The position numbers and the translations under genes are program-made. 12,872 nucleotides of DNA from Truepera sp. GTDB taxonomy: Bacteria > Deinococcota > Deinococci > Deinococcales > Trueperaceae. Positions 1 through 6,523 of this stretch are shown here, one piece after another. Location of the stretch: the NCBI GenBank assembly GCA_018333775.1, contig JAGXSO010000035.1, positions 1 through 12,872 of the forward strand, in the 5' to 3' direction. The notes below the pieces were generated by a model. That model was given only the letters and a program-made list of their open reading frames with translations. It did not search any database and was not told where the DNA came from. Every line of letters begins with the position of its first letter. The stretch's first letter is position 1.

Positions 1-4
1 AGGG

Positions 5-1063
5 TTAGAAATCGCGGCGGGCCACAGCAAACAGCTCGCCGGTATCAGCGTTGCGGAACCAGACTACCGGCACGCCGGGGCGCTGGATGCGCACCATCAG
101 CCAGGGGCTGGTCAGGGCCTGGGTGACCATGGCGTCGGGCGAGGGCCGGGTGAGCCGCACCTCAAGATAGACCTCGTTATTCTCCAACAGCAGGTCGGTG
201 ACGCTAACGCCGTAGCCGCCGGTCGGACGCTGGCCGATAAAGATGGCCACTACACTCTCGCGGCGGAAGTCCACCTCGGGCAAGGGCGGCAGGGTTAGCT
301 GCGCGCCATGCGCCTGGTTCCAGAGGCTGATCAGTTGAGACTGGTCAGCTACGATGCGGTAGACCGGCTCTCCAACCACCGCTTGGCTCCCCTGCGCCAA
401 CACCTCCCACACCAGCTCGCGAGGCGGCGGCTGGAAAGCGGCCAGATCGGTAGGGAGGCCTAGCTGTACCACCAGCGCGGTGCGCAGATAGTCGCCGATA
501 CCCTCTACCTGCTGCGCCGGCGTCACCGGGCGAGGCAACACCGCGACCGCCAACGGACCGCGGGCCTTCAGCTCAGCGGAGAGCATATCGGCCAGGGCGC
601 TATTTAAGTTACCCACCCCGCGCAGACCTTCGACCCGTTCACGCGGCACCACGCGGGTGTTAAAGCCCGGCCCGGTAGACGCGGCCAGCGTGAACCAGAG
701 GCGGCCGTCGGTGTAGATGACCTCCTGGGTCTCGGTACGAGAGCGCACCATCAGGTCGGTAGAGAGGGGGATGCGCTGCACCGAAAAGAGGTTGCGCGGC
801 AAGGGCGGCAGCGGCTCGCGGAAGTACGGCGCACCACCGACCGCCAGGGCCTCCGGTACCGCCAGCGGCCCTGCGGTCCGATCTTGGCGCAGCTCATACT
901 GCCGACCTCCTACCGTCACCAAACCGGGTGTTCCAAAGAAGTAGCTGTAGCGAAAATCGTGTCCTAAACCGTAAAGCGATACCTCATGCAGGGTAGGTAG
1001 CTCAGCCACTTCAGGCACGCAGGCCAGCAACAGCAGCAGCACCGCTACGGGAATGATTCGCAT
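5..1063 (-). CDS. Putative lipoprotein with PrcB-like C-terminal domain
   Basis: A 352-residue exported protein, probably lipid-anchored. The N-terminus has a short Arg start, a Leu-rich core and a lipobox (LLAC) that puts the lipidated cysteine at residue 15. Residues about 234-330 resemble the PrcB C-terminal domain: a hydrophobic strand followed by GQRPTGGYGV (277-286), the signature of that family. PrcB-type domains were named from a protease-associated protein of oral spirochaetes; in other bacteria their role is mostly unknown. Residues 25-230 match nothing I recognise. The ATG is well supported by AGGAGGA (1068-1074) four bases upstream. A weak -10 candidate TAGCAT lies at 1094-1099 on this strand. 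The gene diverges from the glycolipid glycosyltransferase at 1149. The stop codon is only a few bases from the window edge, so its downstream partner is unseen. The PrcB call is from motif memory; function is open. Confidence 0.72.
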   Translation of the reverse strand: MRIIPVAVLLLLLACVPEVAELPTLHEVSLYGLGHDFRYSYFFGTPGLVTVGGRQYELRQDRTAGPLAVPEALAVGGAPYFREPLPPLPRNLFSVQRIPLSTDLMVRSRTETQEVIYTDGRLWFTLAASTGPGFNTRVVPRERVEGLRGVGNLNSALADMLSAELKARGPLAVAVLPRPVTPAQQVEGIGDYLRTALVVQLGLPTDLAAFQPPPRELVWEVLAQGSQAVVGEPVYRIVADQSQLISLWNQAHGAQLTLPPLPEVDFRRESVVAIFIGQRPTGGYGVSVTDLLLENNEVYLEVRLTRPSPDAMVTQALTSPWLMVRIQRPGVPVVWFRNADTGELFAVARRDF

Positions 1064-1136
1064 ATCTTCCTCCTAGACCCATCATGCCTAGTTATGCTAG
1101 CAAAGATATGAGAGGGTATTTCATCGAGCGGATTGC

Positions 1137-1142
1137 TAGACT
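1137..1142 (+). promoter_or_regulatory. -10 hexamer TAGACT of a leaderless transcript
   Basis: TAGACT ends six bases before the GTG at 1149, and no Shine-Dalgarno sequence intervenes. This TANNNT-N6/7-start layout is that of Deinococcus leaderless mRNAs. No -35 match is visible at 16-18 bases upstream. Confidence 0.5.
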
Positions 1143-1148
1143 ATCGGG

Positions 1149-2282
1149 GTGGCTACTCCCCAGCGCTTGCTGATTGTCTCCGCCTCGATCGGAGGTGGGC
1201 ACGTGGCAGCGGCTAAAGCGCTCGAGCAGGCCGCTTTAGAACGTGTGCTAAGTGTCCAGCACGTCGATCTGCTCGACTACACCACCCTCCCCTTCCGCCG
1301 CCTCTATCAGCAGACCTATTTCGACTTAGTGCGCACCGCTCCCGATCTGGTGGACTGGTTGGCCAAGCGCCTCAACCGCTTGCCGGGCGAACGCCGGTCG
1401 CGGCGGCAAAGGGTGCGGGCCAAGCTGATCCAGATGATCTCATACCGCCTGCCGCGCTTAATCCGCGCCTATCAGCCCGATGTGATAGTACACACCCACT
1501 TCTTGCCGCCGGAGATCCTCAGCGCCCTCGGCGGCAAGCAGCTCGCCCCCCAGGCGGTAATAGTCACCGACTTCGTCGCTCACAGCCTGTGGTTACAGCC
1601 TGGCGTCGGGCGCTACTTCGTGGCCAGCGACGAAGTGGCGGTGCATCTGCATGCTGCGGGCGTCGAACCCGAGCGGATCCATGTCAGCGGCATCCCCATC
1701 GATCTCCGCTACAGCAAGCTGCTACCCCAAGCGCTGGCACGACAAGGCCTAGGACTGCCCCAAGATCGCGAGCATCTCTTGATCATGGCCAGCGGCCTCG
1801 ACGATAAAACCCTGGCTACGCTACTTACGCAGCTCAAGGCTTTTCGTTGGCCGCTCTTTGCCACCATCGTCTGCGGTCGCAGTCCACACCTGGCCAGCTT
1901 GGTCAAGCAGCAGCTAGGCGACTATCAGGGGCTAATTCAGTTCCAGGTGCTGGGCTTTACGCTGGATATGCCACACTTGATGGCCTCGGCGGACCTGCTG
2001 GTGGGTAAGCCGGGCGGGCTTACTAGCAGTGAAGCCTTAGCTGCCGGCCTCCCCTTCGCCGTGGTTCAGCCCTATCCGCTCCACGAGGAGGCCAACGCTA
2101 ACTATCTGCTCGAGCACGGCGCGGGGATGCGGATCGAGCCGCTGACACTGCTTAACCACAAGCTCAAGAGCTTTTTCGAGGACACCGCCAAGCGCCACAA
2201 CATGCGCGCCGCCGCGCTTAAGCTCGCCAAGCCCGAGGCAGCCCAGACGGTGGTGGAGTCGCTGCTCAAGCAGCCGTTATGA
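1149..2282 (+). CDS. MGDG-synthase-like glycolipid glycosyltransferase
   Basis: A 377-residue GT-B glycosyltransferase of the family (GT28-type) that includes plant MGDG synthase, bacterial diacylglycerol glucosyltransferases (UgtP) and MurG. It probably adds a sugar to diacylglycerol at the inner membrane face, making membrane glycolipid. The N-domain begins with SASIGGGH (11-18) followed by AAAKALE, the family's glycine-rich loop. VTDFVAH (139-145) and YFVASDE (156-162) match the conserved MGDG-synthase core. The C-domain has KPGGLTSSEALA (287-298), the nucleotide-sugar site. The usual PxPGQE is here PYPLHEEANA (308-317), so the Gly-Gln pair is replaced by Leu-His. The start is GTG with no SD, consistent with a leaderless mRNA from TAGACT at 1137-1142. 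There is no signal peptide or transmembrane helix. Donor sugar and lipid acceptor cannot be read from the sequence. Confidence 0.85.
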   Translation: MATPQRLLIVSASIGGGHVAAAKALEQAALERVLSVQHVDLLDYTTLPFRRLYQQTYFDLVRTAPDLVDWLAKRLNRLPGERRSRRQRVRAKLIQMISYRLPRLIRAYQPDVIVHTHFLPPEILSALGGKQLAPQAVIVTDFVAHSLWLQPGVGRYFVASDEVAVHLHAAGVEPERIHVSGIPIDLRYSKLLPQALARQGLGLPQDREHLLIMASGLDDKTLATLLTQLKAFRWPLFATIVCGRSPHLASLVKQQLGDYQGLIQFQVLGFTLDMPHLMASADLLVGKPGGLTSSEALAAGLPFAVVQPYPLHEEANANYLLEHGAGMRIEPLTLLNHKLKSFFEDTAKRHNMRAAALKLAKPEAAQTVVESLLKQPL

Positions 2283-2330
2283 GTGGGTAGTGAGTAGGTT
2301 GTGGGAAGTGGGATGTGGCTGGTGGGATAA
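2278..2330 (+). repeat. Cytosine-poor G/T-rich low-complexity stretch
   Basis: Just after the glycosyltransferase stop the plus strand is almost free of C for about 45 bases. It carries four GGG tracts (2285-2287, 2303-2305, 2310-2312, 2324-2326) inside repeated GTGGG/GTAG words. The gaps between tracts (15, 4 and 11 bases) are too long for a canonical G-quadruplex. It could be a degenerate intergenic simple repeat or a 3'-end element. No hairpin plus T-run terminator is seen. Confidence 0.4.
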
Positions 2331-2380
2331 TCCTAACCACCGCTGTCGGCCTGCCCAGGGCGTGTCGGCGGGGATAGTGC

Positions 2381-2386
2381 TAGACT
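2381..2386 (+). promoter_or_regulatory. -10 hexamer TAGACT of leaderless mqnC
   Basis: The same hexamer as at 1137, here seven bases before the mqnC ATG (2394). No Shine-Dalgarno sequence lies between them, so transcription probably starts at or next to the ATG. No -35 box is recognisable. Confidence 0.55.
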
Positions 2387-2393
2387 CAGCGCC

Positions 2394-3542
2394 ATGACGC
2401 TGCTCGATAAGGCGGCCTCGGGCAACAGGCTCAGCCCCGGCGAGGCCGAACAGCTCTACCGCACCCCGCTCTTTGCTTTAGCCGCCGCAGCGGATACCGT
2501 CCGGCGGCAGCGCACCGAGCCGGAGGTCGTCACCTATCTGATCGACCGCAACATCAACTACTCGAACATCTGTAACGTGGGTTGTTCGTTTTGCGGCTTC
2601 TACCGCACCCGCCGCCAGACAGATAGCTATGTGTTGAGCTTGGCGGAGATCTCCGACAAGGTGCGCGAGCTCGAGGCGGTCGGCGGCACGCGCATCCTGA
2701 TGCAAGGCGGCGTTAATCCCTATCTGCCGTTTAGCTGGTATCTCGAGCTGCTAAAGTACCTCAAGTGCCGGCACCCTACCATCCGCGTCGAGGCCTTCTC
2801 GCCCGAGGAGATCAAGGGGATGGCCGCCCTGACCGGAATGACGACCTTCGAGGTGCTTAAGGAGCTCCAGGCCGCCGGGCTCGACGGCCTGCCGGGCGGC
2901 GGCGGCGAGATCTTAGTCGATGCCGTGCGCAAGGCTAAACATATCTCCCCAGCGCGCATCAGCGCCGACGAGTGGATCGGCGCCATGGCCGAGGCGCAGC
3001 GCTTAGGGCTCTATACCACCGCCACTATGGTGATCGGTTTTGGCGAAACGTTTACCGAGCGGATAGCCAGCATGAAGCGCCTGCGCGACCTGCAAGACGC
3101 CGCGCTGGCGACTCACGGCAACGGCTTTTCAGCCTTTATCTCCTGGACCTTGCAGTCAAAGGGGGTGCGGATCGAAGGGAAGGTGCCTGGCGCCGGCGCT
3201 CACGAGTACCTGCAGAACGTGGCGGTCAGTCGCCTGTTCCTGGACAACATCACCAACTTCCAGGCCAGTTGGCCGACCATGGGCTACAAGGTGGCCCAGA
3301 CCGCGCTCTACTTTGGCGCCAACGACTTCGGCTCCACCATGCTGGAAGAGAACGTGGTCAGCCAGGCCGGTGCCAAGCACCGCCACACCCCCGAACGCGA
3401 GATCGTGCGCCAGATCGTCGATGCGGGTTTTGTCCCCAAGCAGCGCGACAGCCTCTACCGCATCGTCCGCACGCCCGATGTGGCCGCCCTGTTGGCCGCC
3501 AAACCGAGCATCGACTTTAGCTCGCTGCCGACGATTAGCTAG
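2394..3542 (+). CDS. mqnC: Cyclic dehypoxanthine futalosine synthase (MqnC)
   Basis: A 382-residue radical-SAM enzyme of the futalosine route to menaquinone. It cyclises dehypoxanthine futalosine using a 4Fe-4S cluster and S-adenosylmethionine in the cytoplasm. The cluster motif is CNVGCSFC with Cys60, Cys64 and Cys67 (CX3CX2C), preceded by YLIDRNINYSNI and followed by GFYR, which is MqnC-like rather than MqnE-like. EAFSPEEI, the GLPGGGGEILVD loop, the GFGET segment and GANDFGSTMLEENVV near the C-terminus are further MqnC landmarks, and the length is normal. One variation is the segment AFISWTLQSKGV where many homologues have AFIPWxFQP. The gene appears leaderless (TAGACT seven bases upstream). 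Its TAG stop overlaps the stop of bshB1 on the other strand at CTAG (3539-3542), leaving no room for a terminator. No other mqn gene is in the window. Confidence 0.95.
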   Translation: MTLLDKAASGNRLSPGEAEQLYRTPLFALAAAADTVRRQRTEPEVVTYLIDRNINYSNICNVGCSFCGFYRTRRQTDSYVLSLAEISDKVRELEAVGGTRILMQGGVNPYLPFSWYLELLKYLKCRHPTIRVEAFSPEEIKGMAALTGMTTFEVLKELQAAGLDGLPGGGGEILVDAVRKAKHISPARISADEWIGAMAEAQRLGLYTTATMVIGFGETFTERIASMKRLRDLQDAALATHGNGFSAFISWTLQSKGVRIEGKVPGAGAHEYLQNVAVSRLFLDNITNFQASWPTMGYKVAQTALYFGANDFGSTMLEENVVSQAGAKHRHTPEREIVRQIVDAGFVPKQRDSLYRIVRTPDVAALLAAKPSIDFSSLPTIS

Positions 3543-4213
3543 AAAGGCCAGTAAGAGATCGGGCGCGGTGTCCAGAGCGGCTCGCCGTACTGGGCGCCGA
3601 TAAAGGTCCCCCAGTAAGCGGCTCGAGCCCGCCGCCGCCGGAAGATATCCGGCGTTACGGTCTCGGAGGCCGCCGTACCAGTGAACTGGCTCCGGTAGCA
3701 ACGCAACGCCTCTTCCCAGACCTCGATATAGGCGCTGGTATCGACCACCAGCGTGGCATCGAAGGGTCCGTTGCCCATGTAGAAGAGGAGCTGCCGGGGC
3801 TTAAACGGCTCGCCCGCCAGGGGGCTGTTCTTAAGGCCTGCCAGGTGAATCGCCGCCGGCACGATCTGCGCCGCCGCCACATGATCGGGGTGCCGGTCGT
3901 TACTGTGCGGCGCCATCACCACCACCGGCCTCAACTCACGCAAGACCGCGGCCAAAGCCAGGCGCCGATCCTCGCTATCCATGATGCGCGAGTCCGGCCA
4001 GCCCAGATTGAGACGCAGAGCTAGTCCTAGCACCCGCGCTGCGGCCTGGGCTTCCTGAGCACGCAACTCGGGCGTACCCTTGGTGGCTGCTTCGCCTCGC
4101 GACAGGTCGATAATGGCAGTGCTGCGCCCCTCGGCCTTGGCTCTGGCTAAGGTGCCCCCCATCCCCAGCTCAGCATCGTCAGGGTGCGGGCCGATCACCA
4201 GCAGATCGATCAT
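3539..4213 (-). CDS. bshB1: Bacillithiol biosynthesis deacetylase BshB1
   Basis: A PIG-L/LmbE-family zinc deacetylase of 224 residues. The family member BshB1 removes the acetyl group from GlcNAc-malate, the second step of bacillithiol synthesis, in the cytosol. Zinc ligands are visible in HPDDAE (residues 10-15) and HPDH (108-111). The segments GEAATKG and LGWPDSRI, and a GQ-free compact C-terminus, fit BshB1 rather than larger PIG-L enzymes. Two starts are possible: GTG at 4219, which would overlap the plsY stop as GTGA, or ATG at 4213. I chose ATG because GAGAGGTG (4217-4224) then sits as a correctly spaced Shine-Dalgarno. Either way it is translationally linked to plsY just upstream on the same strand. 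It ends head-on against mqnC with overlapping stops. No bshA or bshC is in view. Confidence 0.9.
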   Translation of the reverse strand: MIDLLVIGPHPDDAELGMGGTLARAKAEGRSTAIIDLSRGEAATKGTPELRAQEAQAAARVLGLALRLNLGWPDSRIMDSEDRRLALAAVLRELRPVVVMAPHSNDRHPDHVAAAQIVPAAIHLAGLKNSPLAGEPFKPRQLLFYMGNGPFDATLVVDTSAYIEVWEEALRCYRSQFTGTAASETVTPDIFRRRRARAAYWGTFIGAQYGEPLWTPRPISYWPF

Positions 4214-4215
4214 AA

Positions 4216-4812
4216 TCACCTCTCACCCAAGCGCCGCTCGGTCCCCAGCGACAGCCGCACCAGGTTATCGCGGTGCCGGAGCATGGCTAAAAAGAACAGC
4301 GCCGTTGCCAAAAACAGGCTGGCCGGACTCCAGTGGCCCATAACCAGCAGTAACGGGGCGCTGAACATCCCCACCAGCGAACCGAGCGACACATAGCGTC
4401 CGATCACGATAGCGAAGATCCCCACGGCTGTAGCAGCCAAGGCAGCCACCGGCGCAATAACCAGAAACACCCCGATACTGGTGGCGATCCCCTTGCCACC
4501 GCGCAGCTTCAAGAAGATGTTGAAGTTGTTGCCCAGCACAGCGGCCAGCCCTGCCAAAGCCAGCCCCCACTCGCTCAGACCCAGCAGCATAGCTAACAAC
4601 ACCGCCAGCGCCCCCTTGAGCGGATCAAAAACCGCCACCATCAACGCCGGTAGCGCCCCAACTGTCCTGAGCACGTTGGTGACGCCAATGTTGCCCGAGC
4701 CGACGCGCTGAATATCGATACCCCGCACCCTGGCCACTAGGTAGCCGGTTGGAACGCTGCCCAACAGGTAGCCCAGCACCATGCTCAGTGCGAACAACAG
4801 GGCTTCAGTCAC
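4216..4812 (-). CDS. plsY: Glycerol-3-phosphate acyltransferase PlsY
   Basis: An integral membrane enzyme of about 198 residues that transfers an acyl group from acyl-phosphate to glycerol-3-phosphate, the first committed step of phospholipid synthesis. Family landmarks in order: GSVPTGYLVA (18-27), GSGNIGVTN (38-46), the second cytoplasmic loop ending in RGGKGIATS (104-112), GRYVSLGS (138-145), and RHRDNLVRL (179-187) near the C-terminus. Most of the rest is hydrophobic helices. One oddity: the loop normally written GHN/GHxF reads GNNF (94-97), so the conserved histidine is an asparagine (AAC codon). Three in-frame starts compete: TTG 4818, GTG 4815 and GTG 4812. GAGGAG at 4819-4824 is six bases from the last, so I use 4812. 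It is the first gene of a two-gene unit with bshB1 and diverges from the rhomboid gene. Confidence 0.93.
   Translation of the reverse strand: MTEALLFALSMVLGYLLGSVPTGYLVARVRGIDIQRVGSGNIGVTNVLRTVGALPALMVAVFDPLKGALAVLLAMLLGLSEWGLALAGLAAVLGNNFNIFLKLRGGKGIATSIGVFLVIAPVAALAATAVGIFAIVIGRYVSLGSLVGMFSAPLLLVMGHWSPASLFLATALFFLAMLRHRDNLVRLSLGTERRLGER
4217..4224 (-). promoter_or_regulatory. Ribosome binding site deciding the bshB1 start
   Basis: On the minus strand GAGAGGTG overlaps the plsY stop codon. Its GAGG core is five bases before the ATG at 4213, favouring that start over the GTG (4219), which lies inside the site itself. Confidence 0.5.
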
Positions 4813-4818
4813 CACCAA

Positions 4819-4824
4819 CTCCTC
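4819..4824 (-). promoter_or_regulatory. Ribosome binding site deciding the plsY start
   Basis: GAGGAG on the minus strand directly abuts a TTG, is three bases from one GTG and six from the next (4812). Normal spacing supports GTG at 4812. Confidence 0.55.
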
Positions 4825-4841
4825 GCAGCCTAATCAACTCA

Positions 4842-4847
4842 ATTCTA
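4842..4847 (-). promoter_or_regulatory. Candidate plsY-bshB1 -10 box
   Basis: TAGAAT on the minus strand lies 29 bases before the chosen plsY GTG and would give a leader containing the GAGGAG site. A second hexamer, TAGGCT at 4827-4832, is closer. Neither has a clear -35 partner, so this is tentative. Confidence 0.3.
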
Positions 4848-4927
4848 GCGGGCCAGGCCGATCTGCTAGCAGCGTAAAGCCTCCTCATGAACAACTCCCC
4901 AACACACCTTACCGCCTATTAGCGCGG

Positions 4928-4933
4928 TAGGCT
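4928..4933 (+). promoter_or_regulatory. -10 hexamer TAGGCT ahead of a leaderless upstream ORF
   Basis: TAGGCT is followed by seven bases and then ATG (4941), the same geometry as upstream of mqnC. It would produce an mRNA starting at or near that ATG. No -35 match is seen. Confidence 0.5.
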
Positions 4934-4940
4934 AACAGCT

Positions 4941-4985
4941 ATGAGGCGCACCGACCCTTGTCCTGAGCCCGGTCACCAGTCATGA
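4941..4985 (+). CDS. Short upstream ORF (14 residues) coupled to the rhomboid gene
   Basis: An ATG seven bases after TAGGCT opens 14 codons, MRRTDPCPEPGHQS, and then TGA. The TGA overlaps the ATG of the rhomboid gene as ATGA (4982-4985). The frame differs from the rhomboid gene (offset 41 bases), so it is not an N-terminal extension. The rhomboid ATG has no Shine-Dalgarno of its own, so ribosomes that load on the leaderless 5' end and terminate here could restart on it. The peptide has no run of one amino acid that would suggest amino-acid attenuation; it may have no function beyond delivering ribosomes. This is inferred from layout only; the peptide is too short for homology. Confidence 0.45.
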   Translation: MRRTDPCPEPGHQS

Positions 4986-6523
4986 GCCAAGAGCAGCTCC
5001 TGCTAGCGATCCTAATCGCCACCGGCCTGCTAGCCAGCCGCTATCTGATACGCCTAGCCCCGGCGCTGAGCGAGCTGCCGCTCAAAACGCTGTTAGCCAC
5101 GGCCCTCTCGGCACTAGCGCTGGCCTCAAGCTTTGGCCTCTGGCCCCTTCCGTTTGTTACCCCACTAGCCCTGCTAGCAGCCCTGCTCTTTATCCTTGTG
5201 CCCCTTAGTCTACCCACCCTGGTCAGGGCACGCCTCGATCGGCTAGCCGCAGCGCTTATTACCCTCCTTTACTGGACCCCCGCAGGCCGTCACGGCCTTT
5301 ACCGACTGCTGGCGCAAACAGCGCTGCAACGGGGCGACCATGCCGTGGCGCTGCGCTACTTAGGCGGCGCCGACGACAACCTCTTGCGCGCTCAGGCCTA
5401 TGCCCTACAAGAGCGCTGGGAAGAGGTGCTGGCGCTGACACTGCCTGAAGAAGGGGACAATGCCTATCTCGGCCGGGCGGCCCGCATCCAGGCCTACCTG
5501 GGTCTAGGCCGCTGGGATGAGGCCGAGCTCGAGCTGGGCAATCTGGAGGCCCTGTGGCAACGTGGCCCCCAAGGACCGCTCGGCTACCGTGCCCTGACCC
5601 TGAGCAAAGCTCGGCTACAGGCGGCTTACGGCAACTTTGAGGCCACCCGCCAACTGCTGGCCACTCCGCTGTCGGGCGTAGCCGGCTACCAGCTCTTCGA
5701 TATCCTCGGCCTAGCCGCAGAGCGCGCTCAGCAACCTTCACTGGCCGCGCAGATCTATGCCCAAGCCTATGCCAGCGCTCCCGGCGGGCAGCAAGGTAGG
5801 TTTGCCGCTAAGCTTAAGCGCTACGGCCAGCCTCTCCCAGCAGCCGTGCGCCGCTTCGGGAGCGTCACCCTGACCCTCACGCTGGCCATTATCGGCAGCT
5901 ATCTGCTCCAGTTGCTGATCGACCAGCGCTTTGGCGCTAATGCTGGCAGCCTCACCGCCGGCTTTCTGCTCAACATCCCCGGCATACCCGAAGCAGATGC
6001 CCTCTGGCGCATGCTCTCGTATGCCTTCGTACACGGCAACCTGCTGCACATCGCCATGAACAGCTGGGTGCTGTTCGATATCGGCCGGGTTTACGAGGGC
6101 CGCCGCCACTGGGGGAGTCTGCTCGGTGCCTTCGTATTCGGTACGGCCATGGGCGCCTTTCTCACCACCATCGCCCAGCGCGGCGACCAGGTTATCCTCG
6201 TCGGTGCCTCAGCGGGGGTATTAGGCATCGTCGGCGCGTTGCTGGCCGACGCCTGGCGCAGCCCTCACCCACAAGACCGCCAACTTACCCGAGGGCTGTT
6301 GCAGTGGATCGTCATTATCGGCCTGTTCTCACTGCTGCCGGGTATCTCCTTTTGGGGGCACGCTGGTGGGCTGGTCGGTGGCTTACTGTGGGGCTTTATC
6401 CGCCAGGGATTACCGGCTAACAGGTCGATCGACCTGCTCGTGGGGGGCCTTAGCATCGGTGTACTGGCCTACGGCCTGACCAGCGCCGCGCAGTGGTTCT
6501 TCCGTTATAGCGCACAGCTTTAG
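4982..6523 (+). CDS. TPR-like / rhomboid-family intramembrane serine protease
   Basis: A 513-residue membrane protein in two halves. Residues 1-82 hold two or three hydrophobic segments. Residues about 100-285 form Ala/Leu-rich helical hairpins of TPR-like character (for example AYLGLGRWDEAELELGNLEA, 171-190), probably a protein-binding solenoid. Residues about 295-510 are a rhomboid domain: HGNLLHIAMN (351-360), the catalytic serine Ser410 in GASAG, and the catalytic histidine His460 in GHAGG, so an active Ser-His dyad is present. Rhomboids cleave membrane-spanning substrates within the bilayer; the substrate is unknown here. The start ATG lacks a Shine-Dalgarno and overlaps the stop of a 14-codon upstream ORF. 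The gene converges on the pfkB-family kinase, and the two stop codons overlap at 6520-6523. Protease activity is inferred from intact motifs. Confidence 0.9.
   Translation: MSQEQLLLAILIATGLLASRYLIRLAPALSELPLKTLLATALSALALASSFGLWPLPFVTPLALLAALLFILVPLSLPTLVRARLDRLAAALITLLYWTPAGRHGLYRLLAQTALQRGDHAVALRYLGGADDNLLRAQAYALQERWEEVLALTLPEEGDNAYLGRAARIQAYLGLGRWDEAELELGNLEALWQRGPQGPLGYRALTLSKARLQAAYGNFEATRQLLATPLSGVAGYQLFDILGLAAERAQQPSLAAQIYAQAYASAPGGQQGRFAAKLKRYGQPLPAAVRRFGSVTLTLTLAIIGSYLLQLLIDQRFGANAGSLTAGFLLNIPGIPEADALWRMLSYAFVHGNLLHIAMNSWVLFDIGRVYEGRRHWGSLLGAFVFGTAMGAFLTTIAQRGDQVILVGASAGVLGIVGALLADAWRSPHPQDRQLTRGLLQWIVIIGLFSLLPGISFWGHAGGLVGGLLWGFIRQGLPANRSIDLLVGGLSIGVLAYGLTSAAQWFFRYSAQL

Noticed and set aside
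2344..2369. TGTCGGC direct repeat (2344-2350 and 2363-2369) upstream of mqnC
   Set aside because: Seven bases repeated once in GC-rich DNA is expected by chance; no dyad or promoter overlap.
2972..3701. Two 180-codon open frames overlapping mqnC (one on each strand)
   Set aside because: Both overlap conserved MqnC sequence and are Arg/Ala/Gly-rich shadows without a ribosome site.
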